Source: Paracoccus maritimus (GTDB lineage Bacteria; Pseudomonadota; Alphaproteobacteria; Rhodobacterales; Rhodobacteraceae). From it: DNA of 54,567 nucleotides. The stretch is from positions 1 through 54,567 of the forward strand of contig NZ_JANAVZ010000013.1 of assembly GCF_025195095.1 (NCBI RefSeq). The letters run 5' to 3'. Below are positions 41,623-50,553 of the stretch, piece after piece. Position 1 is the stretch's first letter, and each line of letters opens with the position of its first letter. The position numbers were made by a program, and so were the translations under genes. The notes beneath the pieces were generated by a model. The model was not told the origin of the DNA and did not search any database. It worked only from the letters and a program-made list of their open reading frames with translations.

Positions 41623-42261
41623 TTACCGGGTCAGCAATTCTTTGATCCGCGTCTCAAGAAATTTCGCGAATTCCCATTGTGCCCAATTTTCGAAGATTTC
41701 CTTCGCGCCCACCAGGTTCATCGGGTCGATATGGGAAACGTCGCTGAGTTGTAGTGTCAGCGTCGTGCGAAAATACAGTCGTGGGATGTTGTCCTGGAAC
41801 GGTTCCAGATGCGTTGCTGATGGACGGCCTTTCGCGACGGCCTCTCGGAAGGCCGGGATGAAATCTTTCCCGAGCGATTTCAGAACTCTCTGTTGTTCGA
41901 GGCGGGCCTGCGCAGCAAGGGCCGCCAGCTGTTCGGCCTGCGATTTCGGCACCTTGAGGACAAACTGAAGAAGCTGCTTTTCGAGAGCGGGTTCCGGTGG
42001 GCTGACGATGGCCGCACCGGACCTGTTCTTTGGTTCGTTCGGCGGCGGCGACGAGATCTGTGTGCCGGCAACATCCTCGGCTACGGGTGCCGCTTTCTGT
42101 TTAGGTTCGTCAGACGGAGGTTTCGCCTGCGGCTCTGAGGGCACGGTATTGTCAGCGCGCGGGCTGTCCTTTGGCTTATCCGGCAACCTGGTGATGAAGC
42201 CGGTGTCCGGAAGCGCCGGTCGTGATTTCTTCAGCTTTTCCAGCCGTTCTTTTGTGCTCAT
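41623..42261 (-). CDS. VirC2-like protein with a probable ribbon-helix-helix domain
   Basis: A 212-residue protein: a Pro-rich, low-complexity N-terminal half (about 1-95) and a folded C-terminal half. The latter begins with a strand (LLQFVLKVPKS) followed by helices (AEQLAALAAQARLEQQRVL), as in ribbon-helix-helix DNA binders such as VirC2. It is translationally coupled (4-bp overlap) to the VirC1/ParA-like gene. By analogy with VirC1-VirC2 it may bind near oriT and stimulate strand processing, or serve as the centromere-binding partner in partition. Confidence 0.65.
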   Translation of the reverse strand: MSTKERLEKLKKSRPALPDTGFITRLPDKPKDSPRADNTVPSEPQAKPPSDEPKQKAAPVAEDVAGTQISSPPPNEPKNRSGAAIVSPPEPALEKQLLQFVLKVPKSQAEQLAALAAQARLEQQRVLKSLGKDFIPAFREAVAKGRPSATHLEPFQDNIPRLYFRTTLTLQLSDVSHIDPMNLVGAKEIFENWAQWEFAKFLETRIKELLTR

Positions 42262-42962
42262 GACGTCTTCCCTTCCAACTCCCCACTCGTTGCCTCGTCG
42301 AAAATCTCGGCTGCAAGATCCAGGCTTGAAGCATAGTTCTTGCGCTGCCCCGGCATGCCCTTCTGGGCCATGACATTGAGAAGCCCTTGCGAGTCCATTT
42401 CGTTGTAGGAGGATCGGGTCAGCAGGAACTCCTCCATCACGGCGGAGCCGAACATGTCATAGCATTCTTCGAAGAGTCGCCCTTGTGAGGCTGTCAGTCT
42501 CTCGGGCACGTTCAGAAGAACCTTCGGATGCGGCACCTGCCCGCCTTCGTTCCGGTACGCCTCGATGAAGGTCAGAATTTTCTCGACTTCGGCAATATCG
42601 CTGCGAGACGGCCGGGTTGGGACAATCAGAATGTCGCTGACCTCGAACACCATACCCATGAGTTCTGAGGATGATCCCTGCATGTCGATGATGCAGACGC
42701 TTTCGGTCTCTTCATCGTTCAGGCGCATGACTGTATCGAGCACCATCTGGTCGTCCATGGTCTCGATAACATCGACATTATCGGACCAGAGGCCCTTGTC
42801 GCGGCCGACTTTCGCCCATTCGACGAGTGCGCAGGATTCGTCAGTGTCGATGAATGTAACAGGATAGCCGCGGCTGTTTGCAACAGCCCCGAAGAGCCTG
42901 GCGCATGTTGTTTTTCCGGTTCCGCCCTTGCGCGTCACCATGCTGATCACCTTGCACGGCAT
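42258..42962 (-). CDS. ParA-superfamily ATPase, VirC1-like
   Basis: A 234-residue deviant Walker ATPase. The P-loop is RKGGTGKTT near residues 11-19, followed by FIDTDES and IIDMQGSSSEL, which resemble VirC1 (DADE and GGSSEL) more than partition ParA. The length is also that of VirC1 (231 residues). Late segments such as PERLTASQGRLFEE and NEMDSQGLLNVM again follow VirC1. ATG 42962 is chosen; the longer frame runs into the repeat array. It probably recruits the relaxosome to the T4SS pole and could also promote segregation. Confidence 0.85.
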   Translation of the reverse strand: MPCKVISMVTRKGGTGKTTCARLFGAVANSRGYPVTFIDTDESCALVEWAKVGRDKGLWSDNVDVIETMDDQMVLDTVMRLNDEETESVCIIDMQGSSSELMGMVFEVSDILIVPTRPSRSDIAEVEKILTFIEAYRNEGGQVPHPKVLLNVPERLTASQGRLFEECYDMFGSAVMEEFLLTRSSYNEMDSQGLLNVMAQKGMPGQRKNYASSLDLAAEIFDEATSGELEGKTS

Positions 42963-43028
42963 CGTGGCCCCTTTTCCCGTTTCGTAGTTCTTACAGCAGG
43001 ATACGTATATCCCGTTGCGTGTAAAGTT

Positions 43029-43343
43029 ACATACGAACCATGCATCGCGAGTGTTGCGAACACGACACCAGAAAATTGGACTGCGTATCGGGACATACGC
43101 TATGCGAACAGTGCATAGCGAATAACGTACTGCGTGCCACGAAGAACGATACACGAATTATGATATAACAATATGCGTAATACGAAAACTGTGCAGATGT
43201 TCTGTCACAGCCGAAGTATGCACGCCGAATTCCGAATTACGCAATCCGACATGGGCATTATGATCTGAACCGGATCGAGTTCATGACGTCAGCAAGAGGC
43301 ACATAATTCGTGATTCGGATTTCCTATATCGGAATTCATCAAG
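43029..43343. repeat. Heptad repeat arrays upstream of virC1-like and mobC-like genes
   Basis: Degenerate 7-bp units with CG (or TG) in the last two positions lie in phase. Plus-oriented blocks are 43029-43049 (3 units), 43093-43162 (10 units, such as AATAACG and CATAGCG), 43171-43191 (3) and 43207-43248 (6, including AATTCCG and AATTACG). A reverse-oriented block lies at 43309-43343 (5 units, such as CGTGATT and CGGAATT). The region has no gene and is AT-rich. It is the expected place for oriT and for a centromere/operator. Confidence 0.7.
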
Positions 43344-43403
43344 TCGTGCGCCCGGAAAAATCTACTTTGGAAGTTGCTCTGAACATGGTAATGGAGGTTA
43401 AGG

Positions 43404-44042
43404 TTGATAGCAAGCGGTTGGCAGGAAGTGCATATTGTCCGACAGAATTCGCGTAGCGCCAATTTGTCGAAGGGCGGGCAGGCAACCCACCTGACCACGG
43501 CGACCCGCGATCAGATCGTGGCGCGGCTCAAGGAGGGCGTGCCGGTCGGCCGGATCGCGTCGGAGTTCGAGGTCGCGAAGAGCACGGTTTACCGGCTGCG
43601 GCGCGCGGCGACCGCGCCGATCCGCCCGGCGTTCGCGCCGACTGAGCGGGTCTCGTTCCGGATTTCTGCGGGCGAACAGGAGGCTTTCGACGAACAAGTG
43701 GCGCGTGCCGGGTTCAAGGATCGGTCGGATGCGCTGCGGGCACTGGTGCGCAATTCGGTCGGATTGCTGGATCGGAACTTCGCGTTCGTGGGCGAGGTGA
43801 AGGCGCTCTACGACGAGGTGTCGGCGATCGGGGTCAATGTGAACCAGATCGCGCGAGCTGTGAACCGAGGCCAGGCGCCGCCGATGAGCGAGGCGGGCAA
43901 GGATCTGGCGGAGCTGAAATCGCAGCTTCGGAAGGTGCTGCCGGCGCTGAATAACGTCGTCCAGGAGGCGCGTCGCTCGAATGAGCGGGTCTGGGCTGCG
44001 GCGCGGGCCGCTGATGCGGCGGGAGAGGGGGAGGGCGAGTGA
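43404..44042 (+). CDS. MobC/VirD1-like relaxosome accessory protein
   Basis: A 212-residue protein. TTG 43404 is used as start because GGAGG (43393-43397) lies 6 bases before it. An N-terminal helix-turn-helix of resolvase type (TTATRDQIVARLKEGVPVGR, EFEVAKSTVYRLRRA) is followed by a MobC-like region (RVSFRISAGEQEAFDEQVAR, VNVNQIARAVNRG). It would open and bend oriT for the relaxase, which overlaps its stop by 4 bp (GTGA). Confidence 0.8.
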   Translation: MIASGWQEVHIVRQNSRSANLSKGGQATHLTTATRDQIVARLKEGVPVGRIASEFEVAKSTVYRLRRAATAPIRPAFAPTERVSFRISAGEQEAFDEQVARAGFKDRSDALRALVRNSVGLLDRNFAFVGEVKALYDEVSAIGVNVNQIARAVNRGQAPPMSEAGKDLAELKSQLRKVLPALNNVVQEARRSNERVWAAARAADAAGEGEGE

Positions 44043-45997
44043 GCTTTCTTGCCGACGATGAAGAAGGCGTCACGATCCGTCCGCATCTGCGGAAGGTGCG
44101 GGGCGGTGGTCGCTCGGGTGGTCGGCGCGGGTCGGGGCTGTCGGGCAGCCTGCTGAACAAGTGGAATTTCGCGGAAGGCTCGCGGGCCGCCGTCTTCAAG
44201 AAGATCGCCAGCGGCGGGACGCATACGCGCCACCAGATGCGCCGGCAGATGGATTACATCAACACCAAGGCGCAATACACGTTTGGGTTCAGCGATGCGC
44301 TGACCGACGAGCGGCGTCAGCCTGAGGCCTCGCTTGAGGCTATCGCCGATAGCTGGGAGGCCAGCTGGCAGGGTACGCCGAAGAACGGCCACACATCGCA
44401 TCTGCTGATCTCGTTTCCGCCTGACACGGCGCCGCGCGATGCGGCGGCCATCGCGGAGGAAATGTGCGAGCGGGCGTTCGGGTCGGAGAAGGAATTCGCC
44501 GACGATCGTTGGGAATACATCGCGGCGCTACACACGGACAGGTCGCATCCGCATGTGCATGTGCTGGTCAACAATCGTGGGATCGAGAACGGCAGCTGGT
44601 TCTATCTGTCGAACAAGCTGGATGCGCCGTTCACCTACCAGGGCTTCCGGAACCTGATGGTGTCGGTGGCGCAGGATTACGGCGTCCACCTGGAGGCAAC
44701 GACGCGCTACGAGCGTGGCGATCTTCAGTACTCGCCATCCTCGGCGCAATGGCGGCAGGGCCGGGTTCCGGGCCAGCGTGCGCTGACGGATCGCGTTCTG
44801 GGGATGCTGATCGACGAGGCGGACGAGTGGGGAGAGGTGGCGAAAGCCGCGAAGATGGTGGGCAACGAGCGCGTGGCGGAGGTTGCGGATCGAATGATCC
44901 ACGGCATCGCCACGCAGAACCCGATTTCAAGGAAGGAATTCGAGATGGCACTTGAGAATGTTGAGACCCCGGAAGATTTCGAAGCGGCGATCCAGGGATG
45001 GGCGGAGCGGATGCGGGACAAGGTCCTGGAGCTTCCCCCGGAGATGCAGGGCAAGCATTTCACGGCGATTGGCAGCTTCCTTGACGATGTGAAGCAGGAC
45101 TATGGCGTTGTCATCGAGGTTGAGGGGATCGCGCATCCCGGCCCGATGGCGAACAGCCTGCATGCCGATGGCGACCTTCTGGCCCGCCGCGCCGAGGATT
45201 ACGTGCCCGAGGGCCGCGACATTGGCCGGGAGACACTGGCGACCGCCGTCGAGATGTTCTCGGCCGGGGTCTCGGACGAGGACGATATCCGGGCCTTCTC
45301 GGGCGCGGAGCTGGGCGACGATCAGATTCGCGATTACAAGACGTCGCTGCGCGCGGTCGAGCTTGCCAATGTCGATTACAGCTTCGAGGCACGGCCCGGC
45401 GCGGTGGCGGATTTCTGGCAGAAGTTCGACGAGCTGTCGGGCGATGCCGGGATCGACCGGCAATACGCCAAGGGCGTGTTCGAGAACGACCTGCTGAGCG
45501 ATGATCAGAAGCGTGACGTGCTGTCCTCGGCCGTCGATCCCGAGCGCGGTCCGAAGATCTCGGCCGACGAGATGTTCGACAGGGTTCAGGAGGTGCGAGG
45601 GGAGATGCGGGCCAATATCATGACGCCCGACAGGGATTACCTGCGGTCCTTCATGCAGCGCCTGACCGAGCGCGAGTATCCCTCCGCGGCGCCGGAGTTC
45701 GCCAACCGCGAGAGCGAGCGGGAATACGCGGCGGCGCTTCGTGCCGAGTTCGGGACCAGGGGCTTCGAGCGTATGGCCGAGGCCGATTACCGCGATCTCG
45801 AAGCCATCACACCCAACCGGCTGCACCAGCGCGAGCTGGCGGCCTCGGTGATGGCGATGGCGGAGCGTCCGGAACATGCCGCGAAGTTCGATCTGTCGCG
45901 TGAGCAGATTGCCAAAGGCTTTGATGCGGCCGACGAGCCCCACAAGGCGCGGCGTGTGCTCAGCCAGAGCAGCACCGGCGACGATTTCTCGCTCTGA
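44039..45997 (+). CDS. VirD2-type relaxase
   Basis: A 652-residue MOBP-type relaxase. The metal-binding motif HTDRSHPHVHVLVNNRG lies near residues 165-181. The nucleophilic Tyr is probably in MDYINTKAQY (Tyr73 or Tyr80), and a Ser-containing motif II precedes it or lies nearby. The long helical C-terminal part (about 260-652) is not recognised and may carry the secretion signal. The GTG start is coupled to the accessory gene. It nicks oriT and leads the strand through the VirB channel. Confidence 0.92.
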   Translation: MSFLADDEEGVTIRPHLRKVRGGGRSGGRRGSGLSGSLLNKWNFAEGSRAAVFKKIASGGTHTRHQMRRQMDYINTKAQYTFGFSDALTDERRQPEASLEAIADSWEASWQGTPKNGHTSHLLISFPPDTAPRDAAAIAEEMCERAFGSEKEFADDRWEYIAALHTDRSHPHVHVLVNNRGIENGSWFYLSNKLDAPFTYQGFRNLMVSVAQDYGVHLEATTRYERGDLQYSPSSAQWRQGRVPGQRALTDRVLGMLIDEADEWGEVAKAAKMVGNERVAEVADRMIHGIATQNPISRKEFEMALENVETPEDFEAAIQGWAERMRDKVLELPPEMQGKHFTAIGSFLDDVKQDYGVVIEVEGIAHPGPMANSLHADGDLLARRAEDYVPEGRDIGRETLATAVEMFSAGVSDEDDIRAFSGAELGDDQIRDYKTSLRAVELANVDYSFEARPGAVADFWQKFDELSGDAGIDRQYAKGVFENDLLSDDQKRDVLSSAVDPERGPKISADEMFDRVQEVRGEMRANIMTPDRDYLRSFMQRLTEREYPSAAPEFANRESEREYAAALRAEFGTRGFERMAEADYRDLEAITPNRLHQRELAASVMAMAERPEHAAKFDLSREQIAKGFDAADEPHKARRVLSQSSTGDDFSL

Positions 45998-46009
45998 GGG
46001 GAGGACAGC

Positions 46010-48019
46010 ATGGAACTTGACCTGAAAGACCGGGTGCGGATCGTCGCCGGCATCGTCATGACGCTTCTGATCGCGGTGATCGCATCGAGCCTGGTGCTGA
46101 ACGGCATGAACCGCGACTTCAACGGCAGTCCGATCTCGATCGTCGGAGTGCTGAGCGATCTGAGCCTTCAGACCGAGGCGCAGAAGATCGCCGCGGCGAT
46201 CTTCGTCGGGGTGGTTGCGCTCTGCATCGTGTTCATCGGCGTGATGGTCTACAGCACCACGACGACGCGCTACGGCACGGCGCATTTCCAGGGGATCAGG
46301 GAGATGCGGCGGAACGGCTTCATCACGCCGCTGGAAGAGGGCGGCCTGATCTTTGGCAAGGTCGCGCGCCCGCCGAAGGAGCTGCGCGGCAAGCCGTTGG
46401 AGGTGGTGGAAACATCGCCGAAGGAAGCGCTCAAGGCGGAGTTCATCTCGGCACCGATCGACGCCTTTCCGCAATGCCTGCTGATCGGTCCGACGCGCTC
46501 GGGCAAGGGGGTGTCCTATCTCACGCCCAACTGCCTGCTGGCGGACGGCTCGCTGGTGGTGCTCGATGTGAAGGGCGAAATCTTCCGGAACACATCGCGG
46601 ATGCGGGTGGAGCTGGGCGACGAGGTGTTTCGCTTCGCGCCCTATGATTTCGAGCATGGCTCGCACCACTACAATCCGCTGGCGCGCATTGCCGCGATCA
46701 CGCATCCGAACCGCCGGTACGCGGAACTGGACAAGCTCGCGGACAATTTCCTGGTCGCGAAGGGGGAGGGGTCGGCCTCGAACTTCCTTGGCGGGGCAAA
46801 GCAATGGTTCATCGCCGGCTGCCTGCGTGCCATCGAGATGGGCGATCCGACGCTGACCCGTGTCCATGCGCTGATGTTCGGCGATGGCAGCGAGGTCGGG
46901 GTGAGCGACAGCGACCGCTACAACGCCATCGCGAGGTCGTCGGACAATCCCATCGTGCGCCGCGAGTTCTCGAATTACGGGAACCTCGATCCGAAGATCC
47001 GGCAATCCTACAGCCAGGTCATGAGCGACAGCGGGCTGAAGCAGTGGGCCAACCCGCAGATCCAGGCCGTGACCCGGCGCGACGATATCCGGTTCGACGA
47101 TATCCGCTCGCGGCGGCAGTCGATCTATATCGTGGTGCAGTCGGACGATATCTCGCCGCTGAACGCGGTGATCCGGCTGATGTTCACGGACCTGATCGCC
47201 TCGATCCGGCAGACCAGCTCGGACCACGACAGCGGGCTGGGGCAGGTGTTCATCATGCTCGACGAGTTCGACCAGCTTGGCTACATGCCGATCGTGCAGC
47301 AGTCGATGAAGCAGCTTGCCGGTCACGGCGCGCGCACGACGGTGGTTACACAGTCGATCCCCGGCCTGAAATCTGTGGGCTACAGCGATGCCGAGGTCGA
47401 AAGCCTGATCGCCGGCTGCGAGATGAAGATCTATATCTCTCCCAACGATCATTCGACCACGGAAGAGATCACCAAGGCGCTCGGCACCCGGACGGGCTTC
47501 AAGGCGTCCTACAGCTATACGCTGAACGACTTCTCGAACCGCAGCGTCAATCTCTCGACCGAAGAGCTGCCGCTGTTCACGGCCGCACAGCTGCGGGGCC
47601 TGCCCAAGTCAAAGGTCTTGCTGATGCCGGAGGGGCACCAGCCGATCCTGGCGGACAAGATCGTCTATTACGCCGATCCTGTCTTCAAGCCGATCTTCGA
47701 GCGCCAGAAGGGGGCCTATCCCTATCCGTCGCGCCAGTTGCAGCATATCGACAGGCTGGAACAGCAGGTGGTGCGGACAGCCGTGGAAAACCGGCAGATG
47801 CGCGAAGCGATCGCAGAGGCGAAGACGTTCGAGACCGAGCGCCATGCCGAAAAACCGCGTACTGCAAAATCCATGCCCAAAACGGAGCTCAAGGAGGCTA
47901 TTCAGAAGCGGATGGCGAATATTGACAGCAGCATCGACAAGGATTCGAAGACGGCTGTCGACAAGAAGCGTGGAGCCGTCTCGAAGCTCAAGAAGCTCGT
48001 ACCGATCGAGGAAGACTAG
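46010..48019 (+). CDS. virD4: VirD4 coupling protein
   Basis: A 669-residue type IV coupling ATPase. Two N-terminal transmembrane helices (about 12-32 and 58-80) precede RYGTAHFQ. Walker A is GPTRSGKG near residues 160-167, and Walker B is VFIMLDEFDQLG. A charged, Lys-rich tail (about 590-669) follows the ATPase. It brings the relaxase-DNA complex to the VirB machine. It starts 12 bp after the relaxase and ends in a hairpin region facing the virB operon. Confidence 0.95.
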   Translation: MELDLKDRVRIVAGIVMTLLIAVIASSLVLNGMNRDFNGSPISIVGVLSDLSLQTEAQKIAAAIFVGVVALCIVFIGVMVYSTTTTRYGTAHFQGIREMRRNGFITPLEEGGLIFGKVARPPKELRGKPLEVVETSPKEALKAEFISAPIDAFPQCLLIGPTRSGKGVSYLTPNCLLADGSLVVLDVKGEIFRNTSRMRVELGDEVFRFAPYDFEHGSHHYNPLARIAAITHPNRRYAELDKLADNFLVAKGEGSASNFLGGAKQWFIAGCLRAIEMGDPTLTRVHALMFGDGSEVGVSDSDRYNAIARSSDNPIVRREFSNYGNLDPKIRQSYSQVMSDSGLKQWANPQIQAVTRRDDIRFDDIRSRRQSIYIVVQSDDISPLNAVIRLMFTDLIASIRQTSSDHDSGLGQVFIMLDEFDQLGYMPIVQQSMKQLAGHGARTTVVTQSIPGLKSVGYSDAEVESLIAGCEMKIYISPNDHSTTEEITKALGTRTGFKASYSYTLNDFSNRSVNLSTEELPLFTAAQLRGLPKSKVLLMPEGHQPILADKIVYYADPVFKPIFERQKGAYPYPSRQLQHIDRLEQQVVRTAVENRQMREAIAEAKTFETERHAEKPRTAKSMPKTELKEAIQKRMANIDSSIDKDSKTAVDKKRGAVSKLKKLVPIEED

Positions 48020-48069
48020 GCTTCAATCCAACGGGCATTCCCGTCATGGACTGCATCTCTTTCTGATAT

Positions 48070-48091
48070 GGCCCGCACGGAGGTGTGGGCC
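48070..48091 (+). terminator. Stem-loop after virD4
   Basis: GGCCCGCAC (48070-48078) pairs with GTGTGGGCC (48083-48091), with one G-T wobble. There is no long T tract. A second stem, TCGGTGAG/CTCACCGA (48208-48215, 48232-48239), lies just before the virB11 end. The two stems flank the heptad array. Confidence 0.5.
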
Positions 48092-48128
48092 GATCTGTTC
48101 GTCTAGCGTCCCTCCGGGCACGCAGACT

Positions 48129-48184
48129 CGTCTGACGTGATACGCAAATCACAGTTCGTAATTCTTAATTCGTTGTTCTGAAAT
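48129..48184. repeat. Second heptad array, reverse orientation
   Basis: Eight in-phase units starting with C every 7 bp: CGTCTGA, CGTGATA, CGCAAAT, CACAGTT, CGTAATT, CTTAATT, CGTTGTT, CTGAAAT. Their reverse complements (AATTACG, AACAACG and others) match units of the 43-kb arrays, including an exact AATTACG. The array lies between the convergent virD4 and virB11 ends. Confidence 0.65.
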
Positions 48185-48252
48185 TTTCGCTCATACCATT
48201 CCTCCAGTCGGTGAGGCCGTGCATGGGCCATCTCACCGAACAGAAATGGTCC

Positions 48253-49287
48253 TCACGGCGTCCCGGTTGCATCGAGTGACGGGAACCAGATTTCAGCGAT
48301 GCCGCGTTTCCCGGTCCGGCGGTCTTCCATCACCTGGATCACGCAATGGATCGACTGGCGGAAGTTCTCCAGCAGTTCGCTGTGGTCGATGCGCGCGCCG
48401 GACTGGCGGATCAGCGAGGACAGTTTCTCGAAGGCCATGCGGGCGGTGCTGGCATGGATCGTGGTCATGGAACCCTCATGGCCGGAGTTGATGGCCTCCA
48501 TGAAGGTCTGGGCCTCCGGTCCCAGCAGTTCACCGAGGATGATCCGCCGCGGGTTGAGACGCAGGCATGCCTGAAGCAGCTTTGTCGGATTGCGCTGGCT
48601 TGCCGGGTCCAGCTCGGATTGCAGCATCAGGCTGTTGGGCTGCGTCGGGAACAGCTCGACCCCCTTCTCGATGGTGATGATGCGCTCATCGGGCTCGATG
48701 AACGAGATATAGCGCCGGGTGAGAGCGGTCTTGCCGCTGTCGGTGGCCCCGGAGATCACCAGGTTCATGCGTTCGCGCGCGAGGGCCGCCAGAACGTCGT
48801 CGAAGTCGCAATTGCCGTCCAGCGCCATGTCGAAGATCGCGCGGGCGTTCTCGGCAATCTCGGCCTCAAGCGATTTGCCCAGATCCCGCAACCGCTCGAA
48901 GCGGAAATCCTTCTGCGCATCGCCGGTCACGAAGGCGCGCAGCGACATGGCGACGGGTCCGCCATAGACGGCCGGCGAGCGAACGGCCTGGAAGCGGAAC
49001 TTGCGTGTCCCGCCCTCCATGCCCTCGATCCAGAAATCGAATGTCCCGGTCGCAAGGATGCGGTCCTCATCGAACTTCTCGCCGGCAGCGCCGGCGCAGA
49101 GTTCGGTGATTTCGATCATCTTCTGTGGCGGCAATACCGGGACGCCCTGCGGTGTGTGCATCTGGGCATGACCCTGAAGTTTCACCCAGATCCGGCCATC
49201 GGCATTCATCGAGCATTCGACGAGATCGGGACGTTTCAGAACCTGGTGCAGAGGCGTCAGCGCGTCGATCAGCAGCGGGACCAGCAT
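48253..49287 (-). CDS. virB11: VirB11 secretion ATPase
   Basis: A 344-residue VirB11/GspE-type hexameric ATPase. Walker A is ISGATDSGKTALT near residues 178-188, the Asp box is ERIITIEKGVEL (Glu-rich strand), and the His box region is NSGHEGSMTTIHA. The N-terminal domain (about 1-130) has the usual VirB11 form. It is the last gene of the virB operon and overlaps the virB10 stop by one base (TGATG). Confidence 0.95.
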   Translation of the reverse strand: MLVPLLIDALTPLHQVLKRPDLVECSMNADGRIWVKLQGHAQMHTPQGVPVLPPQKMIEITELCAGAAGEKFDEDRILATGTFDFWIEGMEGGTRKFRFQAVRSPAVYGGPVAMSLRAFVTGDAQKDFRFERLRDLGKSLEAEIAENARAIFDMALDGNCDFDDVLAALARERMNLVISGATDSGKTALTRRYISFIEPDERIITIEKGVELFPTQPNSLMLQSELDPASQRNPTKLLQACLRLNPRRIILGELLGPEAQTFMEAINSGHEGSMTTIHASTARMAFEKLSSLIRQSGARIDHSELLENFRQSIHCVIQVMEDRRTGKRGIAEIWFPSLDATGTP

Positions 49288-50549
49288 CAGTAGAATTCCA
49301 GGTCGCTATCGACGCGGATCGACACGTTCGATCCCTGGTGCACGAGGATCGTCGGTTTCTGGCCGAGATACCCCTTCATCACATCGCCCACGGCGCCCGA
49401 CAGGCTGTTGCTGACATTTGCCGCCGCATCGTTCGAGGAACCGGACGAATCGTCGCCATCGTCCGAGAGCAGCAACGGCAGGGCGCTGATGACGCTGACC
49501 AGCGCGGCCGAGCCGAAGCGGGAAGCAAAGTGATTGTTCACCTCGCTGACCATGCCGGAGCGGCCGAGGCGGTCGGAGCCATAGGACTTGAGCGATACGG
49601 TCTGTCCGTCGGTGGTGGTCAGGCGAGTCCATGCCACCAGGACGCGCTTCTGGGTCTGTCCCATCTCGGAATTATAGGTGCCGAACAGCTTCGAGCCCCT
49701 GGGCACCAGCACGCGGGTCATGTCCATCGACCAGACATCGCGCGAGACGATGGCTGCCACCTGGCCCTGAAGGTCGGAGTTGATCGCGACTTCAAGCGCG
49801 GCCTCGATGATCGTGCCCTGTCCGACCGTGTTCGAGGGATTGGCCGTCACGGTGGCGCGGCGGGTCTCGGTCGCGGCGGCACTGGCGATCAGGAATTCCC
49901 GATCACCGGACATGGCCTGCCGCTCGGCGCCGACTGTTCCGTTCGCGAAGGTCTCCGAGCCGGTCTTTCCCATCACCGGGGGCGCCTGCATCCGGCGGGC
50001 CAGTTCTTCCTCGCGGCGGGCACGTTCTTCTTCCAGCGCCCTGCGCCGGTCGGCTTCGGCCTGCTCGGCGGCCAGGCGCGCGGCCTGTTCGGCCGCGGCC
50101 TCGGCTTGCCTGCGGCTGTAATCGGATTCAAGTTGCGCCTGCATCGCCGCGAGCTGGTCAGCGTTCTCCTGCTCGATCTCGTCAAGCCGTTCCTCGAACA
50201 GCCTGCGACGTTCGGCGGCCGCTTCCTGTTCCTCGGCGATCTGCGCGGCCAGGCGCTCGTTTTCCGTGCGCAGGCGGTCAAGTTCGCCCTGATCGTCGGC
50301 AACGGGCGTGGCCTCGATCTCCGGCTCGCCCAGGTCGGGCACCATGACGCCGCTGCGGTCGTTCTGCTGGATCGCGGCGGATTGCGAGGTTTCCAGCAGC
50401 GCCCCGTCAGCAGCGTCCGGCTGTGAGAGGACGTAATAGACCCCGGCGCCGCCGACGGCGGCGAAGCCTGCCGCCAGCGCGGTGGTCCGCATCCAGCCGC
50501 TTTTGCGCGGGGTCCGCTTCTGGTTCAGGATTTCGTTGCGTGCAGCCAT
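49287..50549 (-). CDS. virB10: VirB10 scaffold protein
   Basis: A 420-residue VirB10 protein that spans both membranes and forms the outer-membrane core. One N-terminal transmembrane helix (about 22-42) is followed by an acidic and then Glu/Gln/Arg-rich coiled coil (about 85-170). The C-terminal TrbI-like beta barrel contains GQGTIIEAALEVAINSDLQG and LVPRGSKLFGTYNSEMG. It overlaps virB11 and follows virB9 by 4 bp. Confidence 0.95.
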   Translation of the reverse strand: MAARNEILNQKRTPRKSGWMRTTALAAGFAAVGGAGVYYVLSQPDAADGALLETSQSAAIQQNDRSGVMVPDLGEPEIEATPVADDQGELDRLRTENERLAAQIAEEQEAAAERRRLFEERLDEIEQENADQLAAMQAQLESDYSRRQAEAAAEQAARLAAEQAEADRRRALEEERARREEELARRMQAPPVMGKTGSETFANGTVGAERQAMSGDREFLIASAAATETRRATVTANPSNTVGQGTIIEAALEVAINSDLQGQVAAIVSRDVWSMDMTRVLVPRGSKLFGTYNSEMGQTQKRVLVAWTRLTTTDGQTVSLKSYGSDRLGRSGMVSEVNNHFASRFGSAALVSVISALPLLLSDDGDDSSGSSNDAAANVSNSLSGAVGDVMKGYLGQKPTILVHQGSNVSIRVDSDLEFY

Positions 50550-50553
50550 GGCG

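Noticed and set aside
42963..43154. N-terminal extension of the VirC1-like ATPase
   Set aside because: The extension reads the heptad repeat region and has an atypical Cys/Arg/Tyr-rich composition; ATG 42962 begins right before the P-loop as in VirC1.
43029..43248. CRISPR array
   Set aside because: Repeat units are 7 bp, tandem and degenerate with no spacers; no cas gene is present.
44927..47452. Minus-strand open frame of 841 codons
   Set aside because: It runs across the relaxase and virD4 genes on the other strand and has no family features.
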